Part shown: positions 42,664 through 50,032 of the stretch, one piece after another | Numbering within the stretch: the stretch's first letter is position 1 | How the letters are laid out: every line of letters begins with the position of its first letter | Assembly (NCBI RefSeq): GCF_018128905.1 | Contig: NZ_CP063808.1 | Coordinates: 5,766,001 to 5,830,000 of the forward strand | DNA length: 64,000 bases | Direction of reading: 5' to 3' | Source: Streptomyces sp. A2-16 | GTDB taxonomy: Bacteria > Actinomycetota > Actinomycetes > Streptomycetales > Streptomycetaceae | Program-made: the position numbers and the translations under genes | The notes under the pieces: model-generated | What the model saw: only the letters and a program-made list of their open reading frames with translations | Told to the model about the DNA's origin: nothing | Databases searched by the model: none

Positions 42664-43653
42664 TCACCGCCGCAGCGGGACCGGACCCTGCGTGAGCACC
42701 TCGCGGAGCGGGCGACGCAGCGTCGGACGGACATGCAGAGGGCGGCCCAGGCGCAGCACCATCTGCGGGTGGCGGCCCGCCGTGACCCCCCGGCGCACCT
42801 CCTCGCGCAGATCGGGCCGTTCGAGGGGCTGGGTGTGGAAGCCCGCCATGACTCCGCGTCCGGCCGCGTACAGCAGGACGCGCTGGAGCGCCTGCCCCGC
42901 CAGGAGCCAGTCGGCCCGCTGGTCGTAGGGCGTGCACAGGAGGGCGACGATTCCTGTTCCGGGGCCGCGGCGGCGTGCGGCGACGGTGTACCGGCGGGAC
43001 ATTCCGAGGTAGTCCCGGCCCGCCAGGAGGGTGAGGTCGGGGTGGGCGCGGCAGGCCGTGACCGGCACTCCGGTCGGTCCCACCCGGTGCGCCAGTTCGA
43101 CGGCGCGCCACAGGTCCGCGCGGTCCGCCCGCTCCGCGGTGTCCACCAGCCGGGCGAGCAGCGCCACTTTCTCGGGGACGTCGAGCACCTGGAGGATCGC
43201 GCCCTCCGCCCGTGCCTGGTCGCGCAGCTCCGCGAGCAGTGCCTCCGTGACCGGCTCGGGCCCGAACGGTCCTCGATGGGTGTGTCGCAGGGACAGCGCC
43301 CTCGCCAGCGACTCCTCCTCGTCGGTGGGCGCGGCGTGCGCCCCGAAACCCACCCGGGCCAGGAAGTCCTGGTCCGCGAGTTCCGGCAGCACGTCCACGA
43401 CCGGGCGGAAGCCCAGCTGGCGTACGGCCGTCCGGGCGTTGAAGAGGGCGGCCCCGCAGGCGATGACCATCTCCCGCCCGTCGTGATCGGTCAGGGGCAG
43501 CCGGCGCCCGGCGTCCGCGTGCACCTCGAAACCCCGGTCATGGCCCTCCTCGACGAAGAACCAGGGCTGGCTGTTGTGCGGCGAGGGGGCGAAGGACGCG
43601 GCGCGAGCGAGGTGGAGCGCCGCGCGACCCGGTGTGTGCCCGGTGACGGTCAT
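42664..43653 (-). CDS. Acg-family nitroreductase-fold protein
   Basis: A 329-residue protein of the Acg/Rv2032-type nitroreductase-like family. Two nitroreductase half-domains are fused in one chain: AASFAPSPHNSQPWFF near the start and LAGQALQRVLLYAAGRGVMAGFHTQPLE near the end, with SLRHTHRGPFGPEPV between. Acg relatives bind FMN behind a lid and are thought to store the flavin or sense redox rather than reduce nitro compounds. acg is one of the strongest DosR targets in mycobacteria. Two DosR-box-like elements lie 65-117 bp upstream. Confidence 0.9.
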   Translation of the reverse strand: MTVTGHTPGRAALHLARAASFAPSPHNSQPWFFVEEGHDRGFEVHADAGRRLPLTDHDGREMVIACGAALFNARTAVRQLGFRPVVDVLPELADQDFLARVGFGAHAAPTDEEESLARALSLRHTHRGPFGPEPVTEALLAELRDQARAEGAILQVLDVPEKVALLARLVDTAERADRADLWRAVELAHRVGPTGVPVTACRAHPDLTLLAGRDYLGMSRRYTVAARRRGPGTGIVALLCTPYDQRADWLLAGQALQRVLLYAAGRGVMAGFHTQPLERPDLREEVRRGVTAGRHPQMVLRLGRPLHVRPTLRRPLREVLTQGPVPLRR

Positions 43654-43968
43654 GGTGGTTACCGCCCTTCGGAAGGCGTGCGCTCTCGGCGTCGGGTGCC
43701 GTGGCCGGCGGCGGGACTGGTCTTTCGGCCCTCGGACGCCGTGCCCCGCGGCGGGACGGGCCCTTCGGCCCTCGGACTTCCTGCCGTTCGGACCGCGGGC
43801 CGGGACCTCGCGGCTCTGGAGCCGGTGCGCAGCGAGCGCTTTGCTGGAGGTGTCGCAGAAGGACCGTGCCGCCGGCCGTCGAGCATCGACTCCGGCTCGC
43901 GACGCGGAGATACCCCGGCGCGGGCCCCGTGCGCCGGGGATCGTCCATGCTTCGGTGTCATCGGACGG
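43654..43968. other. 315-bp regulatory intergenic region upstream of the nitroreductase gene
   Basis: No gene seen. It holds the two DosR-box-like elements given separately, embedded in a near-repeat: GGGACTGG(T)C-TTTCGGCCCTCGGAC at 43713-43737 resembles 43753-43777. The right half, toward the flavodoxin stop at 43969, shows no structure I can name. Confidence 0.5.
43718..43771 (-). promoter_or_regulatory. Two DosR-box-like elements upstream of the Acg-like gene
   Basis: TGGTC-TTTC-GGCCC (43718-43731) and GGGCC-CTTC-GGCCC (43758-43771, perfect to the GGGnC-N4-GnCCC rule), 40 bp apart centre to centre, that is about four helical turns. Confidence 0.65.
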
Positions 43969-44475
43969 TCAGTCCTTCCGCGCACCGGCCAGTTCCTGGG
44001 CGACCTGGGCCGCCCACCGCTCGATCTCGGTGAAGTCGCGGAAGTCGCCGCCCTTTCCGTTGCGCAGGATCATGCCTGCGATACGGCCCTTCGCACCCTC
44101 CTCCAGGCAGCCGCCGAAGGTGACGTGCCCGCGGGCGTCGAGCCGGGTCATGGCCCGCCGTACCGCCGGAACGGGCGGAATGTCCCGCTCGGTGGCCGAG
44201 GCGTCGAGCGGGCCGCTGCTGAACAGCCACAGGGGGCGTTCGGCCAGGGCTCGGCGGTGCCGGCGCAGGAAGCGCCGGGCGTCCCTGTGCCAGTGGCCGG
44301 CGTACAGGGCGCCGCCGACCACGACCGCGTCGCAGGTGCCGAGGTCCTCGACGGATCCGGCCGGACGCGCCCGGGCCGTGAGCCCCTCCTTGTTCAACAC
44401 CTCGGCCACGGCCTCGGCGATCCGCGCGGTGGATCCGTTCTTGGTGCCGTAGGCGACCAGCACATCGGTGGTCAT
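43969..44475 (-). CDS. Flavodoxin-domain protein (protoporphyrinogen oxidase HemG-like)
   Basis: A 168-residue flavodoxin-fold protein. FMN phosphate loop YGTKNGSTARIAEAV (about 9-23), and middle segments DAVVVGGALYAGHWHRDARRFL and LWLFSSGPL, as in the HemG/flavodoxin-5 group. The start at 44475 follows GAGGAGGCGG. Last gene of a three-gene minus-strand unit with the CBS-BON and acyl-CoA synthetase genes. Likely carries electrons or senses redox under low oxygen. Confidence 0.88.
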   Translation of the reverse strand: MTTDVLVAYGTKNGSTARIAEAVAEVLNKEGLTARARPAGSVEDLGTCDAVVVGGALYAGHWHRDARRFLRRHRRALAERPLWLFSSGPLDASATERDIPPVPAVRRAMTRLDARGHVTFGGCLEEGAKGRIAGMILRNGKGGDFRDFTEIERWAAQVAQELAGARKD

Positions 44476-44497
44476 GGCGGGTCCGCCTCCTCTCGGG

Positions 44498-45229
44498 TCA
44501 GGTCCGGCGCAGCCAGTCGTCGGCCACACCGTGCAACGCCTGCTCATCGGGCTGGATCCGGGCGTCGTCGAGCCGGTAGGTGAGCTTGTCGACGACGGCG
44601 ACCACTCCGTCGACCCGAACCGTCATGGCGACCGCGATCTCGGTCTCGCTCTTGCGTTCCATCTGGCCGGCCAGCGTGACCACGCCGTCCGTGACCGAGA
44701 CGTCCACGCTGCGCGGTGCCAGCCACAGTGCCCGCACCAGCACCTCGTCGATCACTTCCCTGCGGATCTCCGCGTCCGGCCGCAGGAACACCTGCAGCAG
44801 GTCGCGCCGGGTGACGATGCCGACCAGCCGGCTCTCCTCGTCCAGGACGGGCAGTCGCTCCACCCGGTTCTTGGCCATCGTGCGGGCCGCCTCGACGATC
44901 GTGTTGTCGGCGTGGACCGTGATGGGCGGTTCGCTCATCAGCTGTCCGGCGGTGCGCGCCTTGGCCTTCGCCGCCTGCCGGCGCGCGGCGGGTGTCAGGT
45001 CGGCGAGCCGGAAGCGCCTCTTCGGCTCGTACGGGTCGGGCAGTCGGGCTTGATGGGTCATCAGGTCGGTCTCGGAGATGACGCCGATGACCTTGTCGTC
45101 CTCGTCGACCACCGGCAGTCCGCTGATGCGGTGTTCGCGGAGCAGCCGGGCCACTTCCTTGAACGTGGTGCCGTACGTGGCGCGGACGACCTCCATGGTC
45201 ATCACGGAGCCCACTTTGCTGTGCTTCAT
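44498..45229 (-). CDS. CBS-pair and BON-domain protein, second copy
   Basis: A 243-residue paralogue of the hydrogenase-linked CBS-BON protein: CBS1 at about 7-62 (GSVMTMEVVRATYGTTFKEV ... VIGVISETDLM), a charged linker with RRQAAKAKARTAG, CBS2 at about 100-160 (PITVHADNTIVEAARTM ... GIVTRRDLLQVFLRPD), BON at about 165-235 (VSVTDGVVTLAGQMERK). GAGGAGGAG precedes the ATG. It lies 13 bp downstream of the acyl-CoA synthetase gene. Probable adenylate-energy sensor of the stress regulon. Confidence 0.92.
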   Translation of the reverse strand: MKHSKVGSVMTMEVVRATYGTTFKEVARLLREHRISGLPVVDEDDKVIGVISETDLMTHQARLPDPYEPKRRFRLADLTPAARRQAAKAKARTAGQLMSEPPITVHADNTIVEAARTMAKNRVERLPVLDEESRLVGIVTRRDLLQVFLRPDAEIRREVIDEVLVRALWLAPRSVDVSVTDGVVTLAGQMERKSETEIAVAMTVRVDGVVAVVDKLTYRLDDARIQPDEQALHGVADDWLRRT

Positions 45230-45242
45230 GGCTGTCTCCTCC

Positions 45243-47936
45243 TCAGCGGAGCCGGCGAAGATAGGGGTCCTGCTGCCGACGGGGCAGCAGGCGCACGCGC
45301 GCGTCGAGGACGGTCACCCCGCCCGGCGCGGCGAGCACGGGGTTGAAGTCGGCCTCGGCGAGCTGCGCCAGGTCGCTCGCCATCCGGGAGAGCCGGTGCA
45401 GCAGCTGTTCGAGACCCGGCAGGTCGACGGGCCCGCCACCGCCCGCGCCGAAGAGCAGCGGGGCGCAGCGCGGGGACGTGATCAGGTCGTGCACGTCGTG
45501 GTCGGTGAGCGGTGAGAGACGGGCGGCGTGGTCGGCAAGGATCTCGGTGGCCGTGCCGCCGAGGCCGAACAGGACCAGCGGTCCGAACACCTCGTCCTGG
45601 ACGACACCGGCGAACAGTTCGGTGCCGCGGTCCGCGAGCGGCTGGACCACCACGCCGGTGAGCAGTCCGGCGAACCGGGTCCCCAGGTCGCGGAAGGCGG
45701 CGCGGACCTGGCTGTCGCCCCGCAGGTCCAGGTGGACGGCGCGCTGTGCGCTCTTGTGGAGCAGACCGGGCCAGTGGCCCTTCATGACCACCCGGCCGTC
45801 GGCTCCGCGCACCCGGTCCGCGGCCAGGACTGCCTCGTCCTCGTTCGTGGCCCAGGCCCACGGCAGCTGAGGAATGCCGTAGCAGTCGAGCAGCGCGGCA
45901 CAGCTGCGCGGGTCGAGCCAGCCTCCGTCGGGGTGGGCCGCGAGATAGGCCTCGACGCAGGCCTGGGCGCGAGCCGTGTCGACACCGTCGAGGTCGGGGA
46001 ACGTACCGGCGGGGCGGGCCAGCCAGGCTGCCCGGCGACCGGCATGGGCCAGTGCCCGGGCCGCTGCCTGCGGCTCGGCGTAGGCGGGCACGGTGCCCCC
46101 GCCGGCCCGGGGCAACAGCTCCACGGGCAGGGCCTGCTCGAGGCGTACGACGACCACCGGCTTCGGTCGGTGGCCGGACCTCCCGGTGACGGCCTTGACC
46201 AGGTCGTCACCCGTGGCGGCCGCGACCGCGGTGGGGACGAGGGCCACGAGCACGGCGTCGACGCCCGGGTGCCGCATGATCCGGTCCACGCAGTCACCCA
46301 GCTGCTCCTCCGTGACGGCGGCCGTGGCGTCCACGGGGTTGCCGATCGCGGCACCTTCGGGCAGTACGGCGAGCAGGTCGTCGACGAGTTCCGCGGTGGG
46401 CGGCGGCAGGGCGAGTCCGGCTTCCGCGCAGGCGTCGGCGCTCAGCACACCCGCGCCGCCCGCGTTGGTGACGATCGCCACCCGCGATCCGGGCGGAAGC
46501 GGTTGGGAGTGCAACAGGGCCGCGGTCTCCAGGAGTTCACCCACGGAATGGGCGGCGGTGATGCCGGCCTGGGTGAACAGGGCCTGGCGGGTCATCGTAC
46601 GGGTGGCGGCCGCCGCCGTGTGCGAGGCGGCGGCGCGGCGCCCGGCGTCGGTGCGCCCGGCGTCCACGGTGAGCACCGGCATGCGCCGGGTGACCCGGCG
46701 GGCGGTGCGGGAGAAGGCACGCGGGTTGCCGAACGACTCGAGGTGCAGCAGGGCGAGGTCGGTGCGTGTGTCGCTCTCCCACCACTGGAGCATGTCGTTG
46801 CCGCTCACGTCGTACTTGTCACCGAGCGAGACGAACGAGGACACGCCGATGCCCAGCCGGGACAGGCCGTCGAGCAGGGCGATGCCGACTCCGCCGGACT
46901 GCACGGCCACTCCCGCGGTGCCGGGGCGCGGGTGGTTCGCGGCGAAGGTCGCGTCGAGGGCGAGCTGCGGGTCGGTGTTCGAGATGCCCAGGCAGTTGGG
47001 TCCGACCATCCGCATCCCGTACGTGCGGCAGGCGGTCCGCAGGGCCTGCGCCTGCTCCGCGTCCAGCCCCGCGGTGACGACGAGCAGTGCGCGGACCCCT
47101 GCCTTGCCGCACTCCTCGGCGGTCGCCGCAACGCCCGCGGCGGGTACGGCGACCACCACGAGGTCGGGAGTCCTGGGCAGGGCGCTGACGCTCGAGCAGG
47201 ACGGTACGCCGAGGATTGACGTCGCCGCGGGGTTCACCGCCCACAGCCGCCCGGTGTAGCCGCCGGCCTTCAGCTGGTGCAGGATGGCGCGGCCCACGGA
47301 GCCCGGCTTGCGGCCGGCGCCGACCACGGCGACCGCGGCCGGCCGCAGCAGGGGCCGCAGGCTCTCGACGTCGGCGGCCCGGCCGCGCTCCTCCACCGCG
47401 GTCAGGTAGGCGTCGTCCTCGTCGAGTGCGATCGTGCAGCGCACTTCGGGCCCCTCGAAACGGCGGGCGGTGCGCAGACCGAGGTCGGCGAACAGGCGCA
47501 GCACTTCCTGGTTCTCGCTCAGGGCGTCGGCGGTGAAGGAGGTGACACCGTCCGCGCGGGCCGCGGAGACCAGGTGCTCGACCAGGAGCGTGCCCACGCC
47601 CCGGTGGTGCAGTCCGTCGGCGACCGCGATGGAGATCTCGGCCTCGGTGCCGGTGTCGCCCCGCTCGTACTCGGCCAGGCCGATCACCTGTCCGGCCCGC
47701 TCCGCCAGCAGCGCACGGTAGCCGGGACGCGGTGCGGCGCAGGCGCGGTCGGCGGCCATCTCGGCGGAGCGCCGGCTCGCCGCGAAGAACCTCAGGCGCA
47801 GGTTCTCCGGTGACATCTCCTCGTACAGGCCCTGCAGTTGCTCATGGTCGCTCGACGTCACCGGGCGGATGCACACGGTCGTGCCGTCCGCGAGCAGGGC
47901 GTGGGTCCGGGGACCGCTGAGCAGTTCGTCCTTCAT
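45243..47936 (-). CDS. GNAT acetyltransferase fused to ADP-forming acyl-CoA synthetase (PatZ-like)
   Basis: An 897-residue fusion. Order: GNAT domain (1-165; RPVTSSDHEQLQGLYEEMSPENLRLRFF and HHRGVGTLLVEHLV acetyl-CoA loop), CoA-binding domain (about 190-300; VAVVGAGRKPGSVGRAILHQL), ligase domain with the phospho-His candidate in AASHTAAAA, and C-terminal ATP-grasp (680-897). GAGGAG precedes the start at 47936. In E. coli PatZ the synthetase part is inactive and serves acetyl-CoA sensing; here the SHT histidine is kept, so ATP formation from acyl-CoA is possible. First gene of the unit with CBS-BON and flavodoxin. Confidence 0.92.
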   Translation of the reverse strand: MKDELLSGPRTHALLADGTTVCIRPVTSSDHEQLQGLYEEMSPENLRLRFFAASRRSAEMAADRACAAPRPGYRALLAERAGQVIGLAEYERGDTGTEAEISIAVADGLHHRGVGTLLVEHLVSAARADGVTSFTADALSENQEVLRLFADLGLRTARRFEGPEVRCTIALDEDDAYLTAVEERGRAADVESLRPLLRPAAVAVVGAGRKPGSVGRAILHQLKAGGYTGRLWAVNPAATSILGVPSCSSVSALPRTPDLVVVAVPAAGVAATAEECGKAGVRALLVVTAGLDAEQAQALRTACRTYGMRMVGPNCLGISNTDPQLALDATFAANHPRPGTAGVAVQSGGVGIALLDGLSRLGIGVSSFVSLGDKYDVSGNDMLQWWESDTRTDLALLHLESFGNPRAFSRTARRVTRRMPVLTVDAGRTDAGRRAAASHTAAAATRTMTRQALFTQAGITAAHSVGELLETAALLHSQPLPPGSRVAIVTNAGGAGVLSADACAEAGLALPPPTAELVDDLLAVLPEGAAIGNPVDATAAVTEEQLGDCVDRIMRHPGVDAVLVALVPTAVAAATGDDLVKAVTGRSGHRPKPVVVVRLEQALPVELLPRAGGGTVPAYAEPQAAARALAHAGRRAAWLARPAGTFPDLDGVDTARAQACVEAYLAAHPDGGWLDPRSCAALLDCYGIPQLPWAWATNEDEAVLAADRVRGADGRVVMKGHWPGLLHKSAQRAVHLDLRGDSQVRAAFRDLGTRFAGLLTGVVVQPLADRGTELFAGVVQDEVFGPLVLFGLGGTATEILADHAARLSPLTDHDVHDLITSPRCAPLLFGAGGGGPVDLPGLEQLLHRLSRMASDLAQLAEADFNPVLAAPGGVTVLDARVRLLPRRQQDPYLRRLR

Positions 47937-47998
47937 CGCGGTTCTCCTCCAGGTCTTCGTGCACTTCGAGCGTCCAGCGGAACGGGGCGGGGGCCCAT

Positions 47999-48034
47999 GG
48001 GCTGACCGGCGGTGATGCGGGGGCCGGTCGGCCC
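47999..48034 (-). promoter_or_regulatory. Two DosR-box-like elements upstream of the acyl-CoA synthetase unit
   Basis: GGGCT-GACC-GGCGG (47999-48012) and GGGCC-GGTC-GGCCC (48021-48034, perfect). Centres 22 bp apart; 63-98 bp upstream of the start at 47936. They sit in the 236-bp space between this unit and the Usp gene; the palindrome CCCCGATCGGGG at 48161-48172, touching the Usp stop, may end the Usp transcript. Confidence 0.65.
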
Positions 48035-48172
48035 CGGTGGCCGGGCCGCGGCACACCGGTGGCCATGGCCGCTCGCCGGGCGCCGCCCGGCGGGGCGAAC
48101 CGTGCTCGTACCGGCGCGGCCGGCGCCCGGCTGCCTGTCGGACGGCCGGGCCGCCCCTCTCCCCGATCGGGG

Positions 48173-49078
48173 TCAGTGGTGCGGGAGCACGGCGACCGGG
48201 ACGGTGCAGTGGTGCAGGACCGCGTGGGTGACGGGCCCGATGTGGGCGCCGAAGGACCTGCGCCGGACCTTGCGGCCCACGACGACCAGGGAGGCCTCGT
48301 GGGACGCGTCGACCAGCAGGCGGCCGGGGCTGCCGGGACGGGACATCTCGACGACCTCCACCGTCGGGTACTTGTGCCGCCAGGCGGTCAGGATCTCGCT
48401 CAGCCCGGCGGCCTTCTGACGGGCGATCTCGTCGTGGTACTGCGGGTCGAGGGAGAGGCCGTAGACGTAGTACGGCGGCAGGTTCCAGCCGGACACGACC
48501 CGCAGGGCGGTCTCGCGTCGGGCGGCCTCCTCGAAGGCGAACCCGATCATCGAGTCGTCGGGGTCGTCGACGTCGAGGCCCAGCACGACGGGGCGGAACG
48601 GAGTACCCGCTGCGGCGGTGCCGGCCGGGTCCGGCTCGTGCTCGTCGGCGGCCTCTTCCCCGGCGCGGACCAGGACGACCGGCCGATCGACGTGCGCCAC
48701 GACCGCCAGGCCGACGGATCCGAGCAGGAATCCGCTGATCCCGCTCAGCCTGCCCGAGCCGAGGACCAGTAGTTCGGCGTCGTCGGCCGCCTCCGCCAGG
48801 ATCTCGGCCGGGCGGCCGGAGACGTTCTGCATCTCGACTTCGAGACCCGGGTGCCGCTGCCGGATGCCGTCCGCCGCGTCCCGTGGGATCTTCTCGCTCC
48901 AGTACTGCAGGGTCTCACCGCCGAGGAGCGGGGCCTGGGCCGTCGGTTCGGGCACGGGCTCCGATACGTGCAGCAGCTTCAGCGGCAGGTCTCGCGAGGC
49001 GGCTTCGCGGGCCGCCCACTCAGCGGCCGCGCGGCTTTCGGCGGAGCCGTCGAGACCTGCGACAACAGTGCGGACCAT
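48173..49078 (-). CDS. Tandem-domain universal stress protein
   Basis: A 301-residue two-domain Usp. First domain 1-150: VRTVVAGLDGSAESRAAAEWAAREAA split near the start, and LVLGSGRLSGISGFLLGSVGLAVVAHVDRPVVLVR, in which the nucleotide-loop glycines are slightly altered. Second domain about 165-301: VVLGLDVDDPDDSMIGFAFEEAARR and GPVTHAVLHHCTVPVAVLPHH. AGGAGG precedes the ATG. Monocistronic; its upstream region has two DosR-box-like elements. Confidence 0.92.
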   Translation of the reverse strand: MVRTVVAGLDGSAESRAAAEWAAREAASRDLPLKLLHVSEPVPEPTAQAPLLGGETLQYWSEKIPRDAADGIRQRHPGLEVEMQNVSGRPAEILAEAADDAELLVLGSGRLSGISGFLLGSVGLAVVAHVDRPVVLVRAGEEAADEHEPDPAGTAAAGTPFRPVVLGLDVDDPDDSMIGFAFEEAARRETALRVVSGWNLPPYYVYGLSLDPQYHDEIARQKAAGLSEILTAWRHKYPTVEVVEMSRPGSPGRLLVDASHEASLVVVGRKVRRRSFGAHIGPVTHAVLHHCTVPVAVLPHH

Positions 49079-49140
49079 GATTCTGCCTCCTGATCTGGAT
49101 GTCTGTCTCCAGCGTGGTGCGGGCAGGGCCGGTGAGGCAG

Positions 49141-49174
49141 GGGCCGCTGGTCCCGGAACCTGGCCGACCGGCCC
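49141..49174 (-). promoter_or_regulatory. Two DosR-box-like elements upstream of the Usp gene
   Basis: GGGCC-GCTG-GTCCC (49141-49154, perfect; the GTCCC half is the mycobacterial one) and TGGCC-GACC-GGCCC (49161-49174). Centres 20 bp apart, 63-96 bp upstream of the start at 49078. Confidence 0.65.
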
Positions 49175-49190
49175 CACCGGACGTGACGCG

Positions 49191-49212
49191 GCGGGCCCCG
49201 GTCGGGGCCCGC
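49191..49212 (-). terminator. Hairpin downstream of the DoxX-like gene
   Basis: GCGGGCCCCG (49191-49200) and CGGGGCCCGC (49203-49212) are perfect complements, 16 bp beyond the minus-strand stop at 49228. The tip must open to form a real loop, leaving about 8 paired bases. Confidence 0.6.
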
Positions 49213-49227
49213 CGTGCCGTTGCGGGG

Positions 49228-49839
49228 TCACTGGAGCCAGTGGTTGCGGCTGACGAAGGGAAGGCGTGCCCACGCCCTGCCCAGCCCCCAGACCGCACCG
49301 GCGCCCACGGCCGCCAGGGCGATGAGGACGACGGCGTAGATCAGGTGGTAGTCCACGAACGGGTTCGTCGACATGCTCGGCGAGCCGTCCGACAGGTGCT
49401 TGGCCGGCGGCCACTCCGCGATCCACATGAGCGCCATCATCGCGGTGCCGGCGACGGCGGCGAGCCGCAGGCCGATCCCGGCGATCAGGGCCAGACCGAC
49501 GCCCAGCAGACCGAGCATGAACAGCCAGTCCGCCCAGGCGTCCCCCGCCCAGGCGTGGAACGTGGACTCCATCGGACCGGCGGCCACTCCGCTCAGGAAG
49601 CCCTTGGTCGGCGAGCCGCCGTCGATCCAGCCCTTGCCGGACTGGGTCGCGTAGCCGAAGCCGAACGTCTTGTCCAGGAACGCCCACAGGAAGACGAACC
49701 CGGTCAGCAGCCGCAGTCCGGCGAACACGTACGCGCTGGTCGCCGTCGCCGTCCCGGCGGCCGCGTCAGCCGTTCCCGAGCGCCGCAGCGACGGGAACCG
49801 GAAACCTGCGTGTCGGTGCGGGTGATCGTGGACAGCCAT
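49228..49839 (-). CDS. DoxX-like membrane protein
   Basis: A 203-residue protein with four hydrophobic segments, matching the DoxX/thiosulfate:quinone oxidoreductase DoxD-like family: VFAGLRLLTGFVFLWAFLDKTFG (about 37-59), ADWLFMLGLLGVGLALIAGIGLRLAA, TAMMALMWIAEW and LIYAVVLIALAAVGAG. A His-rich N-terminus (HDHPHRH, residues 4-10) could bind a metal. AAAGGA precedes the ATG. Members act in thiosulfate/redox handling or membrane redox complexes; the exact role is unknown. Its promoter region holds DosR-box-like elements. Confidence 0.85.
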   Translation of the reverse strand: MAVHDHPHRHAGFRFPSLRRSGTADAAAGTATATSAYVFAGLRLLTGFVFLWAFLDKTFGFGYATQSGKGWIDGGSPTKGFLSGVAAGPMESTFHAWAGDAWADWLFMLGLLGVGLALIAGIGLRLAAVAGTAMMALMWIAEWPPAKHLSDGSPSMSTNPFVDYHLIYAVVLIALAAVGAGAVWGLGRAWARLPFVSRNHWLQ

Positions 49840-49944
49840 GATCGTGGTCCTTTCGGGAGTCGGTTGCCGTTCACTCGTTCCTTGCACCGCCCAATCTGCT
49901 CGCCTCGGGACAGCTGCGCCGCAGGCCGAAGGTCGGGACCCGGT

Positions 49945-49980
49945 GGGCTGAACGGCCCCATCCACAGGACCTGTCGGGCC
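49945..49980 (-). promoter_or_regulatory. Two DosR-box-like elements upstream of the DoxX-like gene
   Basis: GGGCT-GAAC-GGCCC (49945-49958) and the weaker GGACC-TGTC-GGGCC (49967-49980). Centres 22 bp apart, 106-141 bp upstream of the start at 49839. Confidence 0.6.
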
Positions 49981-50032
49981 CAGCCGCACCTGTGGCCACG
50001 TCAGGGCCCGGACGTCGAGGACGGCAGCACGG

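Noticed and set aside
49191..49212. Additional DosR-box-like element
   Set aside because: Although GGGCCCC occurs on both arms, the spacing does not fit GGGnC-N4-GnCCC and it lies just after a stop codon; a terminator hairpin explains it better.
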